From Rebecca billardiae RCC1528 (lineage: Eukaryota > Haptophyta), in contig OZ251231.1 of assembly GCA_965240325.2 (NCBI GenBank), positions 868,001 through 932,000 of the forward strand: a DNA stretch of 64,000 bases. Direction: 5' to 3'. The position numbers were made by a program, and so were the translations under genes. Under the pieces are notes generated by a model, which saw only the letters and a program-made list of their open reading frames with translations, ran no database searches and was not told where the DNA came from. The first letter of the stretch is position 1. Each line of letters starts with the position of its first letter. Positions 9,406 to 20,648 of this stretch are shown here, one piece after another.

Positions 9406-12400
9406 TTGGCGCCCTGGAGCCGACTGGGCTGGAGCGCACTGCCACTGTCTTCCAGCTCTGGGCAGAGCCCGCGGCGTGGGGAGGGGGCGATGGCGCACAC
9501 GGGCGGCCAAAAGGCGAGGCGCGAGAGGCGGGCCTGGGCGAGGGCAGTAGCCCCGGGCCGCCGGTGTCGAACGAGCGTCTGCTACCGCGCGTGCTGCCCC
9601 ACCGCGCCGGCTTTGCGCCCACTCGCCGCGCCGCACCGCCAGTCCCGCGTGCGCATCTACGTGTACCCACTGAGGCCCCACCTGCGATGGTCCAGCGTCC
9701 GCTCGTACAGCCAGCTGCCGTGGGCGCTGCTCGAGCTGCTGCTCGCGAGGCTCATCTCGCCGCGCGCTGCGAGGAATGGTCGGTACCTCGATGGGAGCGT
9801 CCAGCGCCCTCGTCCTTGACGTGGCTGGCTCGAGGTCAAGGCTGGCGGTCAAGGCAGTGCTGTCGTGCTCCGGTGGCCCCCCCGCCAGCCACCAGCCGTC
9901 AGCCGCCAGCGAGTACTGAGTAGCTAGCGACGTCGCCGCCGTCGGGCCGCGCGCTTAAGCGCGCAGCGCAAGCTCAAGCTGACTAGCGTGGCGTGCGCGC
10001 TGCGCCGCGGTAGGCACTGATGCTCACAGTCACCGAAGCCACTACTACTGCGTTATTGGAATATCATATGCTCGTTTGAGTCGTTAGAACTCAAAGTCGA
10101 ATCGCGCCGCCTGCGCGCATGCATGCACATCAGCAATGCGCATGAGCCGGCCACTACCCGCGCATGTTTAGACGATCTTATAATGATATATGCGTGACGC
10201 GTACGACCCTCAGGTAGTAACTGGCTACTGCGCTTAGTAGTTAATACTAGTACGTACTACTTCTATAGACTGACTATTAATTATTGAGTATTATACAACA
10301 GGCTGGCACACCAGCTGCATGCAGCCGCACAGCCCGCACACCGGTAGCATCTCCCGTTTACTCCTCCTCCCGAGACCGAGTCAGTTCCGCCCCAGACCCC
10401 CTGGCCCCTCCTCCTCCTCCTTCCCAGTTCCCTTTTTTTTCGCCCGGCTAGGGGGGCCCACTGAGGGCTGGGAATGGGATGCTGACGACGGCGTCTAGGG
10501 TCTAGGGACTCTAGCGCGCGACGCCCCACCGTGAGCTTGGGTCTGGTCAGCCAAGCAAAAACGGCGGGTGGTCACGCCCTAAGTATAGGCGGGCGTAAAG
10601 GTGACTGCATTTTACATTTTGGTCGGGGGCCGGCAATCAAGCCTGCTGATGATACATATAATGATTGATGGGCCCGACGCGCCGCGCCCTCGGCGCGCGC
10701 GCTCGGTCGCGCGCCCGCTCTCCCCTCGGGCCGGGCGGCGGGCTCGGCGGCGCGGCGCGCGGCAGTGCGGTGCGCGCCCCGCCACGACCAGCTCGGCCAC
10801 CCAACCTGTGTGGGTTCGGGGCTTCGAGCGGAGCCCATCAACACCCGGCCTCGGACAGGCCAAGTCGGCAGGCTCCACGCGCGCCGTTTGCACGCGTTGT
10901 TTGTCAATGCGCGCGCTCGGTCACACGGCCGCGCGCCCGTCTCCGGTCGGTGTACGCTCTACGGCCCTCGGGCCGGGCGGCGGGCTCGGCGGCGACGGCG
11001 CGAGGCAGTGAGCGGCGCGCCCCTCCACGGTCGCCCGGTCTGCGCTGCGGCGCGGGCGAGGGCGCTGCGGCTGGGCCGCGCGGGTCGGGCACCTTGCGGT
11101 CGTGCGCGCGGCGCCGGCAGGAAGCTCGGTGTATCCCGCCGTCATGGGGACGCGGTAGAGGCACACGGCATCGCTGGCTCGCAGCGCCACAACTTTGGCT
11201 CACAGCCGTGTCGCCGGCCCGGATCCGGCGGCACGCGGTCAGCCGCGGTCAGACCGATCAGTAGGCGGCGCGGGCGGCGCGGGCGGTGCGGTTGCCGACG
11301 AGTCGGCCACCGCTCGGCGCTCTCCAACTTGTTTAACGGCGCCAGGGCGCTGTCTTCTGTGCGCGCTGCGGTACGGCCGAGCGACCGGGCAAGCGCGCGT
11401 CCCGTCGGGGTGGCCGCAGCCATCGTTGTCGTGTGATCAAGAAGACAAGGACCGCTGATCGTCTTGATCAGCAACCTGGGGGGTTAAATCTCAGTCATCC
11501 GGACATTTTTGTCCGGCTTTGGGACCTTAGAGTTCAGAATTGCGATCAGCGATGGCGGCCGCGACCCCGCGCACAAACGGAGCTATCTCGTTAGGGGGGG
11601 GCAAAGTGGCACTGTGGCGTGACTGACGGCTACGAGCGCGGGTCCTAGCAAGTGTCTTGAGCTGATAATTCGGGCTGGATCATTTGCCCTCTGGAGGGGT
11701 CTGGGCCGGCCATGTATGATGTAAAAAAATCTGGTGCACATACCCTGATTATAGGGCGTAACGGCCAGCATATTTACTTATTAGAATGTGCCTGAACTTA
11801 TTGGAAACGGCATGCAACGGCCATCCTATACAGTATGTGACATATACTTATCATAATTCATATAGACCATGTCGACCTCACTTTGATAGAGCATCTCTGA
11901 GCAGGTCCCAACATGCGATATAGGCTGTGTACTGGCAGGCTGTCAAACACGTAGATTCCAGGAAGCCACTGGTCGTTACATACCCACCGGTGTATATAGC
12001 CGCCATGCTGATGAATACAGTCTCGTCTGATCTCGAGCTGCGAGATACGTTTTCAGACTGTGTATACGGCCACGCGTACGGCGTATTGCAGACATAGTAG
12101 ACCCAAAGCACCGGCCCCACGTCCTCAGCCCGGGAGTACTCTCGGTCATATAGTCAAGCTTTGAAGTCACTCGAGCCAACCGTCACCGCTCCCTGGCCGA
12201 TACCTACGAGGCAGGTCAAATCTGTCGTCGTCGCAGTGCGGCACAGTGCCGAGCATGCGATTGATTTGGCAGCAAACGCCTGCTCCAGGCGGTGGCTGGC
12301 GTCGCTGCACCAGGCCAGGCTGGATGGGATCGGTTCATAGGTACGCCCTACCCTGTTCCGCGCAATTTCTGGGCTTTGGGGCGGATATTCGGCCTACAGA

Positions 12401-13269
12401 GGCTGATCCGACGCTGTTCGGCGCTCCTGGCTGGCTGCGCGGAGCCCAACGGCAAGCGCCGGCGTGTGCAAGGTGTCAAGATTGAGACGGTCTCTGACGC
12501 TCCCGCCGATCTTGGGCGCAGCAGGGTGCATGGGGGCCCATCTGCATCTGCTTCTGCAGGCATGAACGTCACAGGGGCGCGCTTGCAGGCACCGTCGAGT
12601 GCACGCTAGAACTGTCGAATGAGTCAACCGCTGCCTGCGAGCACGTCCGCGACGTCCTGAAAGGCGAATGGGAGGCACCCCGACGCTACCTGGAGGCGAA
12701 TGTGACCCATACCCAACGTGCTGACCATCGCAAGTGCCACGGCAGGTGCAAACACGGGCCCTACGAGCGGAACATGACAGTTGCGGGCTCCGCGGAGGTG
12801 TTGTGCGCGAGCTCAAACCGGTCTGCTGACGGCGATTCTGGAGCAGTAGGGCAGGTTAGGCGAGCTGGGCATCCACCGACACACATGGGCGATTGGTCCG
12901 AGCATCGATCTCATTGGTCCGAGTTGATCATGCGCCACACCGTGCGGTAGCGTGGCTGGCGTACGCAGCGCACCAATTCAAGCCGGCCGACGCGCGCCGC
13001 GCACGGCGCGAGGTGGCGAAGAAGCGGGTGGTGAGCCGCTGGTGGCGCAAAGACACGGGTCAGTAGCACCCACCAGCGTCACGCGCGCGCACCCGAGACC
13101 ATCTCGGCGTCTCATAGGTCGCGAGCGCGCGGCGGTCCACTGCCTCCGGCCGCTCGTGCTGGAGCGGAACCGAGCTCTTGCTGGGTGGCCCTCGCGGCGA
13201 GGGCCACTCGGCCGTTTCAGGCTGATAAGACGTGGCTGACAATGTCGACGATGACAATGACGACCCCGG
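9406..13269. other. Long gene-poor stretch
   Basis: I can assign no complete gene. Contents: an exon-like segment at about 9644-9790 (see findings); a diverged duplication at about 10696-10765 and 10912-11010 containing the shared string cctcgggccgggcggcgggc; a short perfect hairpin ccggac/gtccgg near 11500-11518; AT-rich DNA at 10020-10300 and 11760-12120; and open but unremarkable frames at 12246-12609. None has a recognisable domain. Confidence 0.5.
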
Positions 13270-14010
13270 ATGAGCTCTCAAGCGAATCTGAAATGGCTCA
13301 AAACTGCTTCGTCGAATCGTCGCGCGAGATTTGCGCCCGGGGCACTCATGGTGGCTCATCTTGCGCCCAAGAGCGGCCGCGATGCAGCGACATTCACCAC
13401 CCCGGCCCCCAACAGTGACATCGCCGAACCTGACGCGGGCTGCTCGGGCGCGAGTGCGGCGCAAGTCGCAGCTGACAGCGCCTCTGTGAAGGTGATGCAC
13501 ACACGTCGCGGGCCTACCGTCACCGTGGCACTTGAAGCAGTGGATGCGGACCTCGCCGCGGGCACTCCTTCGTCCGCGTGCAAGCGTGACGCTGCACCTG
13601 CGCCAGAGGTGCAGGGGGGAGACACCTGCTCCAAACCGTCCGTAATTCTCTCCTGTCGTGCCGACGGCAGCGTGGTGGCACTTGCCAATCGGCACAATCA
13701 CGACGAGCGTGGCACAGAGGCAATAGGCTGGATGGCGGTTGACCGCGCGAGCGTCGGCGAGGATTCGGACGCAGTGGGCGTGGCATCGTCAGTGTCCATC
13801 GCTGCGCACATGGAACGGGCCGCGCAGCACTGCCGCACGGTCTTCTCAGGCGAGCTACTTGCTGAGCATCCTGCCTTTGACACGCTGCTCTACTTCCCGG
13901 CTCCAGTCGGACTCCACACCAGAGCGGAGGCATGGGCATCTGCCACTGGCCACCCGCAGCCTGCGTGTGACCGTGGAACGGCCGCCCGAACTCAGGTCGG
14001 TGCAGGATGA
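13270..14010 (+). CDS. Uncharacterised 246-residue open frame
   Basis: An ATG-initiated open frame of 246 residues with balanced composition, unlike the Arg-rich shadow frames around it. I recognise no domain. The C-terminal third (VFSGELLAEHPAFDTLLYFP and following) looks like folded protein. There is no signal peptide or membrane segment and no neighbour gene within 2.5 kb. It may be an orphan gene, one exon of a larger gene, or chance in GC-rich DNA. The overlapping minus-strand frame (13520-14251) is Arg/Pro-rich and less plausible. Confidence 0.3.
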   Translation: MSSQANLKWLKTASSNRRARFAPGALMVAHLAPKSGRDAATFTTPAPNSDIAEPDAGCSGASAAQVAADSASVKVMHTRRGPTVTVALEAVDADLAAGTPSSACKRDAAPAPEVQGGDTCSKPSVILSCRADGSVVALANRHNHDERGTEAIGWMAVDRASVGEDSDAVGVASSVSIAAHMERAAQHCRTVFSGELLAEHPAFDTLLYFPAPVGLHTRAEAWASATGHPQPACDRGTAARTQVGAG

Positions 14011-16591
14011 CACTCGTGAAGCACAGCCCGACCTGAGGTGACGCGCGCCACACGTATCGATAATCGAGGGACTCTGCGTCGACATCACCGATCACAGTGG
14101 CTGCAGCCTTCACGGACACGGGTACCTGGGCGTGCTGGCCGACGGAGGCGGCCGCTATGACCCATATCCAGACCCCGCATGCGGCGGGCGGATGGCCGGA
14201 TGAATTGCTCGGCACGAGTAGAAGGGACGAGGTATGACGAGCCGGCGGCACCGCCTAAGCCCGGCACCGACTCAACGGCAGACTAAGTCAGACTCTGCCA
14301 CGCCGACTCCTTCCCGTCACTCAGCTCTCTGCCGAGTCTCCGAATCCGACTGCCGTGTCAGGGCGCCATTACACGTGTATCGGAGTAGTATGCCATCAGC
14401 GACTCTCAGGACTCTTAGCGAGTTAGAGTACGTGGCCGAGGCTGCTGCATGTTGTGTATCGACTATCGTAAGCTACGTAATAATTGTAATTTAAATTAAT
14501 GTATTATGTAAATCGGACCAAGAGTCCGCGAGACGCGCGGTATATAGCCGTGCCGAGTAGCAACTTCAGAAAGTCACTGAGAAGCCGCGGTCCCGTACTA
14601 TTAGTATTAATAAGCAGCCGTATTAGCTGACGACGAATTGTAGTCAGCATCGTCATAATAATAATAATAATCACTATATATCATCTAACTATATGCATGC
14701 GTGATTCAAATATATGTATATATATGACCACGTTCCGCGGTCATATTATTCCGTCAGAACCAACGCAGTTGGGAGCCAGCGGTGGCCGTGCACTCCGTTG
14801 CTCGGTTGACGTACTTCCCGTCGTCGCCTGCCAGACCGTTGACAGACTCCGCCACGGTCCGCGGGCCCGGCCGAATCACTAGCAGTAGTCTTCAATCACT
14901 GAATCAGAACAGCCTCCCGCGACCAGGGCGATCGCCACCACAGACAGAGTCGGGCCGCCGCCAAGCCAACCACGGACTACGACGCCCACTTCCTCCTCCG
15001 CCCAGCGCCGAGTTCAACGCTGAGTTCGGCCCTGGTAATCGTCGCCGCACCGAGACCGAGTCCGCCCACGAGCCCATCGATGCTCATCCGTCCACTCGTC
15101 CAGCATCGAGCCCCACCGCCATCACCGCCATCCATGACCGAGGCCCAGCGCACCGCGAGCCTGCTGCTGCCATCGCCGCTACTGACCCAGCCACCGAGCC
15201 CGCCACCATCACCGCCGAAATCGCCGCCACCAAGCCCGTCGCCGAGCCCGCAGCCATCGTTGCATTATATATATATATCCGTCACCGCAAGCCCGTTGCC
15301 ATCACCGCCGCCATCACTCATCAGCACTGCCGCCGACCCCGCCGCTGAGCTCGCTGCCGAGCCTGCCACTGTCGCTGATGCCCGCGCCGCCACCAAGCCG
15401 GCAGCCGATCTGACCGCCGAGTCTGCCACCATCGCCACCACCGAGCTCGCCGGCGAGCCCACCGCCATCGCCGGCACCGAAACCGCCACCCTCGCCGCCG
15501 CCAAGTCCGGTATCAAGCCCGCACCTCCGCTGCTTCTGCCGCCAAGCCCGACCCCATACCCACTCTGAGCCGTCGGCTGCAGGCCTTGGGTGGCGTGTCA
15601 ACTGCTGCAGGCGGCCACGGATGACTCGCGAGCTGGTCATGTCCCCGCCAAGGCGTCGCCGTCGACGCGGAGGTTGAGCCCGCCAGGACGATGGCACGTA
15701 CTCTGCCACGTCCGAGTGAAGAGTGGCTGCCGAGCAGGCGAGCAGTCGCGCCACCATACCCGGCAAGAAATTTGGGTCCGCGCCAAGCATTCACTGGCCT
15801 CCGAATCCGCGCACGCCTCCCGGACTAGGGCCGGGGCATGCATGCACCGTCAATCTACCAAGTCGGAAGCAGCTCGACAGCCCCGCTGCATGTGCGCGCG
15901 CGCCTGCCGGTACGTCCGCTGCCCGCTCGAGGGCGAGCGCACAGCGCCTCGCCTGTCGACCACGACAGGCGCGCCTCGCGTGTATCAGTATACTCTGATG
16001 GCGAGGCCCGGGAGGCTCCGCAAGCGTGTTGGCGCAGCAGCACATGCCCATGGCCTGACCCGGGTTGTGCTTTGCCAGCGCGATTGCGTAGGGGTGTGCG
16101 GGGCACCATCTGCTCGCGGTTGGGTTTGAGAGCATCTGCTAGAGGCTCGTGTTGCCGGCGCCGCCTGACGGCCCCGATGTCGTCGCCGGAATGGAAGGGC
16201 ACCATCGCGCCGAGCTAGAAGAGAAAGCCGGTGTCGCCGCCGTGCTCGAGGCGCCAGCTGGCGCACGCAGCCTCGCTGACCATGGCGTATTGCCGGTCGT
16301 CCACCAGGACCCGTCTCGCCGCCGGCCGCCTCCGCCGCGTCGGAGCGCGCGTCGCGCTTGGTCGTCTGGCGCATGCACAATTCATCCCGAAACGGTGGCG
16401 GTGAAGTACTGCCCACAACCGTACGCGGACGGGTAGAAACGTCATACTACTTTGCCCGGTTCGTCAATTTATCATAATTCCGAGCGACCTGCGACCGTCC
16501 CGCCTACTTATTTATGGTGGGGGTACCCTGAAACCAAGCCCCGTGATTTCAGATACTCGATTGACGGAACGACCGCGCCGCGAGACATCCC
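14011..16591. other. Gene-poor stretch with low-complexity DNA
   Basis: 14460-14720 is AT-rich with short taa/ata repeats. 15080-15568 is a low-complexity run of GCC/ACC/ATC triplets, interrupted by a short (at)n at 15267-15279, that opens frames rich in Pro/Ser or Ala/Thr on plus and in Gly on minus. 15880-16440 shows protein-like but frame-broken text on the minus strand (see findings). No intact gene is recognised. Confidence 0.5.
15080..15568. repeat. Interrupted GCC/ACC-rich triplet repeat
   Basis: Irregular repetition of gccgccaccatcaccgcc-like words over about 490 bases. The frames encode homopolymeric Pro/Ser or Ala/Glu/Thr peptides without domains. I treat it as a degenerate microsatellite or minisatellite rather than a gene. 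Confidence 0.5.
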
Positions 16592-19220
16592 ATGGTGGGT
16601 GGTTCCGACACGCCCCCACCACCAGGTCGGAGCGCCACCGTGGCGCCGGGGGGCGCAAGAGAAGACGGAGCGATCACAGAGCACGCCGCATCACCACCTG
16701 TGGAATCGCCATCCACATTCCGTCGATCGCCCCGCCCACCTTCTCAGCAGGAACTCGGTACCGTGCAAGAACGGCTCGAACATGCGCGTGAGCAGGGCCG
16801 CCGTTTTCGTGAACGTGTGCAGCTGCCGACGGTCGGGGCTGGCCTGTTGTGCGTGGTGCTAGGTATTGTGACGCCATCGATCTACCTGGGGATCTTTGGC
16901 GTGTCCTACGATCCGATCTATCTCGGCATGGTGCTCTGGCTGCCCGGTGCCTTTGTGGCACTGCTCGCGCTCCCAGCAGCACACTTGCGCACGATTCGTG
17001 TCACAACCGCGCTCATCTGCTCGGCGGTGCTCGCGTGGGCGGCGCTCGAGCTGCACGTTGCCATCGCGTTCTGGCTTCAGCATGCCGCCTGGCGCGCGGA
17101 CCAGACGGCGCGATGCCACGTCGTGGAGTCGATGCTGCCGCCGGACACGGTGCCGTGCGAGTACGCGCTGTTGGCCGCGCTGTGCAGCTCGGTGCAGGGG
17201 GCCACTGGGCTGGCTGTTGTCTCGCTGCTCGCGGGTAGGCTGCTGGGTCACAGCCGCGCGCACGAGCTGTTCGCCCTGTGCACCGCCGTGCTCGGCGCGA
17301 GCTTTGCGTGCATGGGCGCCGTCCGGCTGGTGCGCATCGCGTACACGGCTGCAGCCGTGCCGACTGTCGCGCAGCTCTCGCTCATGTGGGTGTCGTATTG
17401 CGTGGGCGCCGTCGAGGGCCTGCTGCTCGGCCCGCTGCTGCTCTCCTCGCGCTTCCGCGCCAAGGCGCAGGCATGGCTCGCCCTCCGCGGCGAGGCCATC
17501 GGCACCGCCGCCGGCATCGCGGCTTTGATCGAGGACCGGCCGTGGCAGGACCTCGAGGCGCTCGCGCGGCAGCTCTTCCGCGGCGTGCCCGCCGATCAGC
17601 TTGAGCGCGAGGACCTGGGGTCGTCACATCCGGACCCGGCGCTCTTCGCCAAGTCCGTGCCTGTGCGGTACGGCGAGGTGGACGCCTTCGTGACACATTC
17701 GTGCGCGCACTGCGTCCACCGTGCCGCGCGCGCTGCGCGCCGCGCGCCGCCTCGCCCCCACGTGATCGGTGTGCGCTGCGCGGCCTCCCGCGCGCCGCGC
17801 ACAGATGGCGCGACGATGCGGATGACAAATGGGCGGCGCTGCAGGCGTGGCGCGAATCCTTCGTCTTCCGGACAAAGCGCGAGCCGATCGTGTGGATCGG
17901 TGCGCGCACGCACCTCGCGCCTTGGGACGGGCCGCTGCGGTGCTGGGCGCGGCAGGCTGACGCGTCGTGTCGCGTCGCGTCGCGCTCGCGCCACCCGCTG
18001 CGCGCACACCTGCAGACCGCCTGTGTCTCAACCAGACGCAGATCGACGACGAGATCGCGTGCCTCCCTCTATTCCTCGCCGGCTGCAAGCAGCTGCTCGT
18101 GCTGGCCGGCGACACGTACCTCTCGCGGCTCTGGGCGTGCGTGGAGCTGTACGTGTTCCTCGAGATGGGCGGCGATGCGGAGCAGATCGAGGTGCGGCCG
18201 TTTGGCCGGCTCAGCGCGGCGGAGCAGCCGAGGCTGCGCGCGGCGGCCGCGGACAGCGGCGGGTACAGCGCAGACCCCGCGCGGCTGCACCCGCACGGTA
18301 TCGACCGCTCGCCCCGCTCGAGCGCGTCGCCGGCGCACCTCGCGCACGCCGGCACTGACGTCACGGCCCGCGACGCCTCGCCCTCGAGCTCGGCTGTGCG
18401 GCAGCCGCCGATGAGCAGCAGCTGTGCGGGCCCGACGCCGCCGCAGTTGACGCCGCAGCCCACGCGCACGGCGCGCTCGCCGCGCGTGACCGAGGAAGGC
18501 GAGCCCCCGCGGGAGCCGCCCCCCTCGCCGACCACGCGCAACATCGCGTGGGTCGAGGCCGAGGGCGCGCGCCGGCTCGGCCCGTGGGTGGACGAGCCGA
18601 TGCTCGCCCTCGAGGTGGCGCTCGCCGGCTTTGACGTGGCCGAGGCGCAGTGCGACGACGGCGCGATGCGCGAGCGGCTGCTCTTCGTGATCGAGGCCGG
18701 ATTTGGCTCGACCGAGCGCTTCAACGAGCGGCTCAAGGCCGTGATGCGCGCCGCGCTGCAGCGTGCGCGCAAGGAGGCGGAGGCGAGGCGAGCGCGCCGC
18801 TCGTCGCGCCGCTCGTCGGCCGAGATGCGCAACCCACGGCGCTCGTCGCGCATGAGCGGCTCGTCCCTCACGCCGCCGAGGACGCCGAGCGTCAGCGGCA
18901 CCAGGCGTGTGGTGCCCGGCGCGCAGCGCCTGTCCCGCGACTCGAACGACGTGACGGGACTCGCGGGGTCGCGGCTGCCCCACGTCAGCTCGCAGCCGAC
19001 CATGGCGCAGCTGGGCGAGCCAGAGTCGGGGGCGTCGGCCGCTGCAAAGGGCGTGGGCGACGCCATCCCCGAAGCGGACAGGCGGCTGACAGGAGGCACC
19101 TCGATCGACCTCCTCATCCCCGGCGCCGACGGGGCAGGCGGCGAGACGGGCGCGCCGGCGCCGGCCGCCTCCTCGGACGCCCCCAGCTGCTCTGAGAGCA
19201 GTGGCCTGCGGCCGCGCTGA
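16592..19220 (+). CDS. Multi-TM protein with HET/TIR-like domain, three exons
   Basis: Proposed exons: 16592-17700, 17805-17899 and 18016-19220, giving 802 residues. Both introns (104 and 116 bp) begin GTGCGC and end CAG, and splicing joins three different frames into one continuous motif. Residues 82-286 hold about six hydrophobic segments. After a linker, residues 358-455 read RYGEVDAFVTHS, WRDDADDKWAALQAW, REPIVWIDRLCLNQ, then CLPLFLAGCKQLLVLAGDTY and LSRLWACVELYVF. 'WIDxLCxNQ' is the signature of fungal HET domains, and the 'HSW...Y-S-LW--VEL' order also echoes TIR folds, in which a Glu near the WC-E element is catalytic. The tail is Ser/Arg-rich and disordered. It may be a membrane-bound signalling or NAD-cleaving protein, but function is unproven. 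Such proteins recur in haptophyte and stramenopile genomes (recollection, not checked). Confidence 0.75.
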
Positions 19221-20523
19221 GTTGTCGTGGTGGTGCCCCTTCAGGGCCTCCAGGGGGCGACGCTGTCAGCGCTGGCGGCGGCGGCGGCGGCAAGATGAGC
19301 CGATGCGCGTAGCTCAGAATCATCGCGAGCCCGCCGCCGCTCGCATTGGTGTTCGGTAAGCGCCCCGGAACCGCCAATCAATAATCATCACAATGCCGAA
19401 TGCGAGCGGAGCCGCGTCGGAGCGAGTTTTCGTCCGGGAGGACTACAGGGGGGTCCAGATGGTGCGGGCCCCACTAGTTTCTAAAGGCGGTTAGTGCTGC
19501 ACGGCCGTGCCTCTGGACGGGCATTGAGCGGTGGCGAGGTCGCCAAATGGCGTAAATGGCGTGGCGTGGTCGTCCCAGACAAGGTTGTCGTTATTACGTA
19601 CTACTACTACTAGTCCTGATCAGCTTGCTCAGCCATGCTCGGGTCGTTGATCACCCTGCCGCTGACAGGCGCGCACACGCCAAATGTATTCGCACGGCTG
19701 AGCGGTCGGAGCCGTCGGTCGGACGGCGGTCGCACCGGACTACCGCGCGCAGCCAACCTTGCTCGTCGTCAGATCCACGGCTTGTAGATCGACCATCGCC
19801 AGGCAAGTGCACCGTCGCAATGCATGCCCCAGAGGCCCAGAGGGCAGTATGACCGTCAGAACGGTGATCCTGGCCGCTACCTGCCCATCCTTCCCATGCG
19901 CAACCTCACCGGCGCGCCGGCCTCGTACGGGGGCGTGGACGTGGACGTGAGAGTGGTCGAAAAGTCGGAAGGGAAGACGTCATCACTCACGCACACGCGC
20001 TCGTACGGCGACGTCGACCGGCGAGTGCAACGCCCCCCTGTCCCGGACGTTGCACTCGCGCCTTGGATCGCGGTGGGACGGGCATTCACGCCCGCCATGG
20101 CTTCCCTTCCGATGTGGGAAACTTCATCTGGCCCCCCTGTAGTTATGCAAGCGCGCTAACTTGCGCTGTTCACATTGCGGCTCCGACGGCGTCGGTCCGC
20201 AGTCCGCACCCGCCCCTAAGCCTTAGTATTCACCGCCCGGCCGCCAGAGCACACACGCACCGTCAGATATGTATAGACAACCAAATTAGCACTTCTGCGG
20301 CACGAGTCGTCACTCGGAGTCGCACGGCTGATAGTTATTACTTAAAATATACTCTATATATGTGTATATACATATAGCTACTATATCTATAATATTATTG
20401 TGTCTGAATATAACCCCCGCCACGCGTACTAAATATCGATCGCGATATCTATCGATCATCGATCGATCGATCGAGAGAGAGAGCTCTACTATCAGAGAGT
20501 ACTAGATATAAGATATATATCCG

Positions 20524-20612
<89 letters not shown>

Positions 20613-20648
20613 GTCGTCGCGCACAAACATCACCCGTCGTACGTTCGA
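19221..20648. other. Gene-free stretch ending in AT repeats
   Basis: No supported coding exon. An open frame at 19824-20159 has normal composition but no recognisable domain. AT content rises from 20330 and ends in the long (TA)n at 20527-20610. Confidence 0.5.
20527..20610. repeat. (TA)n microsatellite
   Basis: About 42 uninterrupted TA dinucleotides, immediately downstream of the ABC1 kinase stop codon. Confidence 0.95.
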
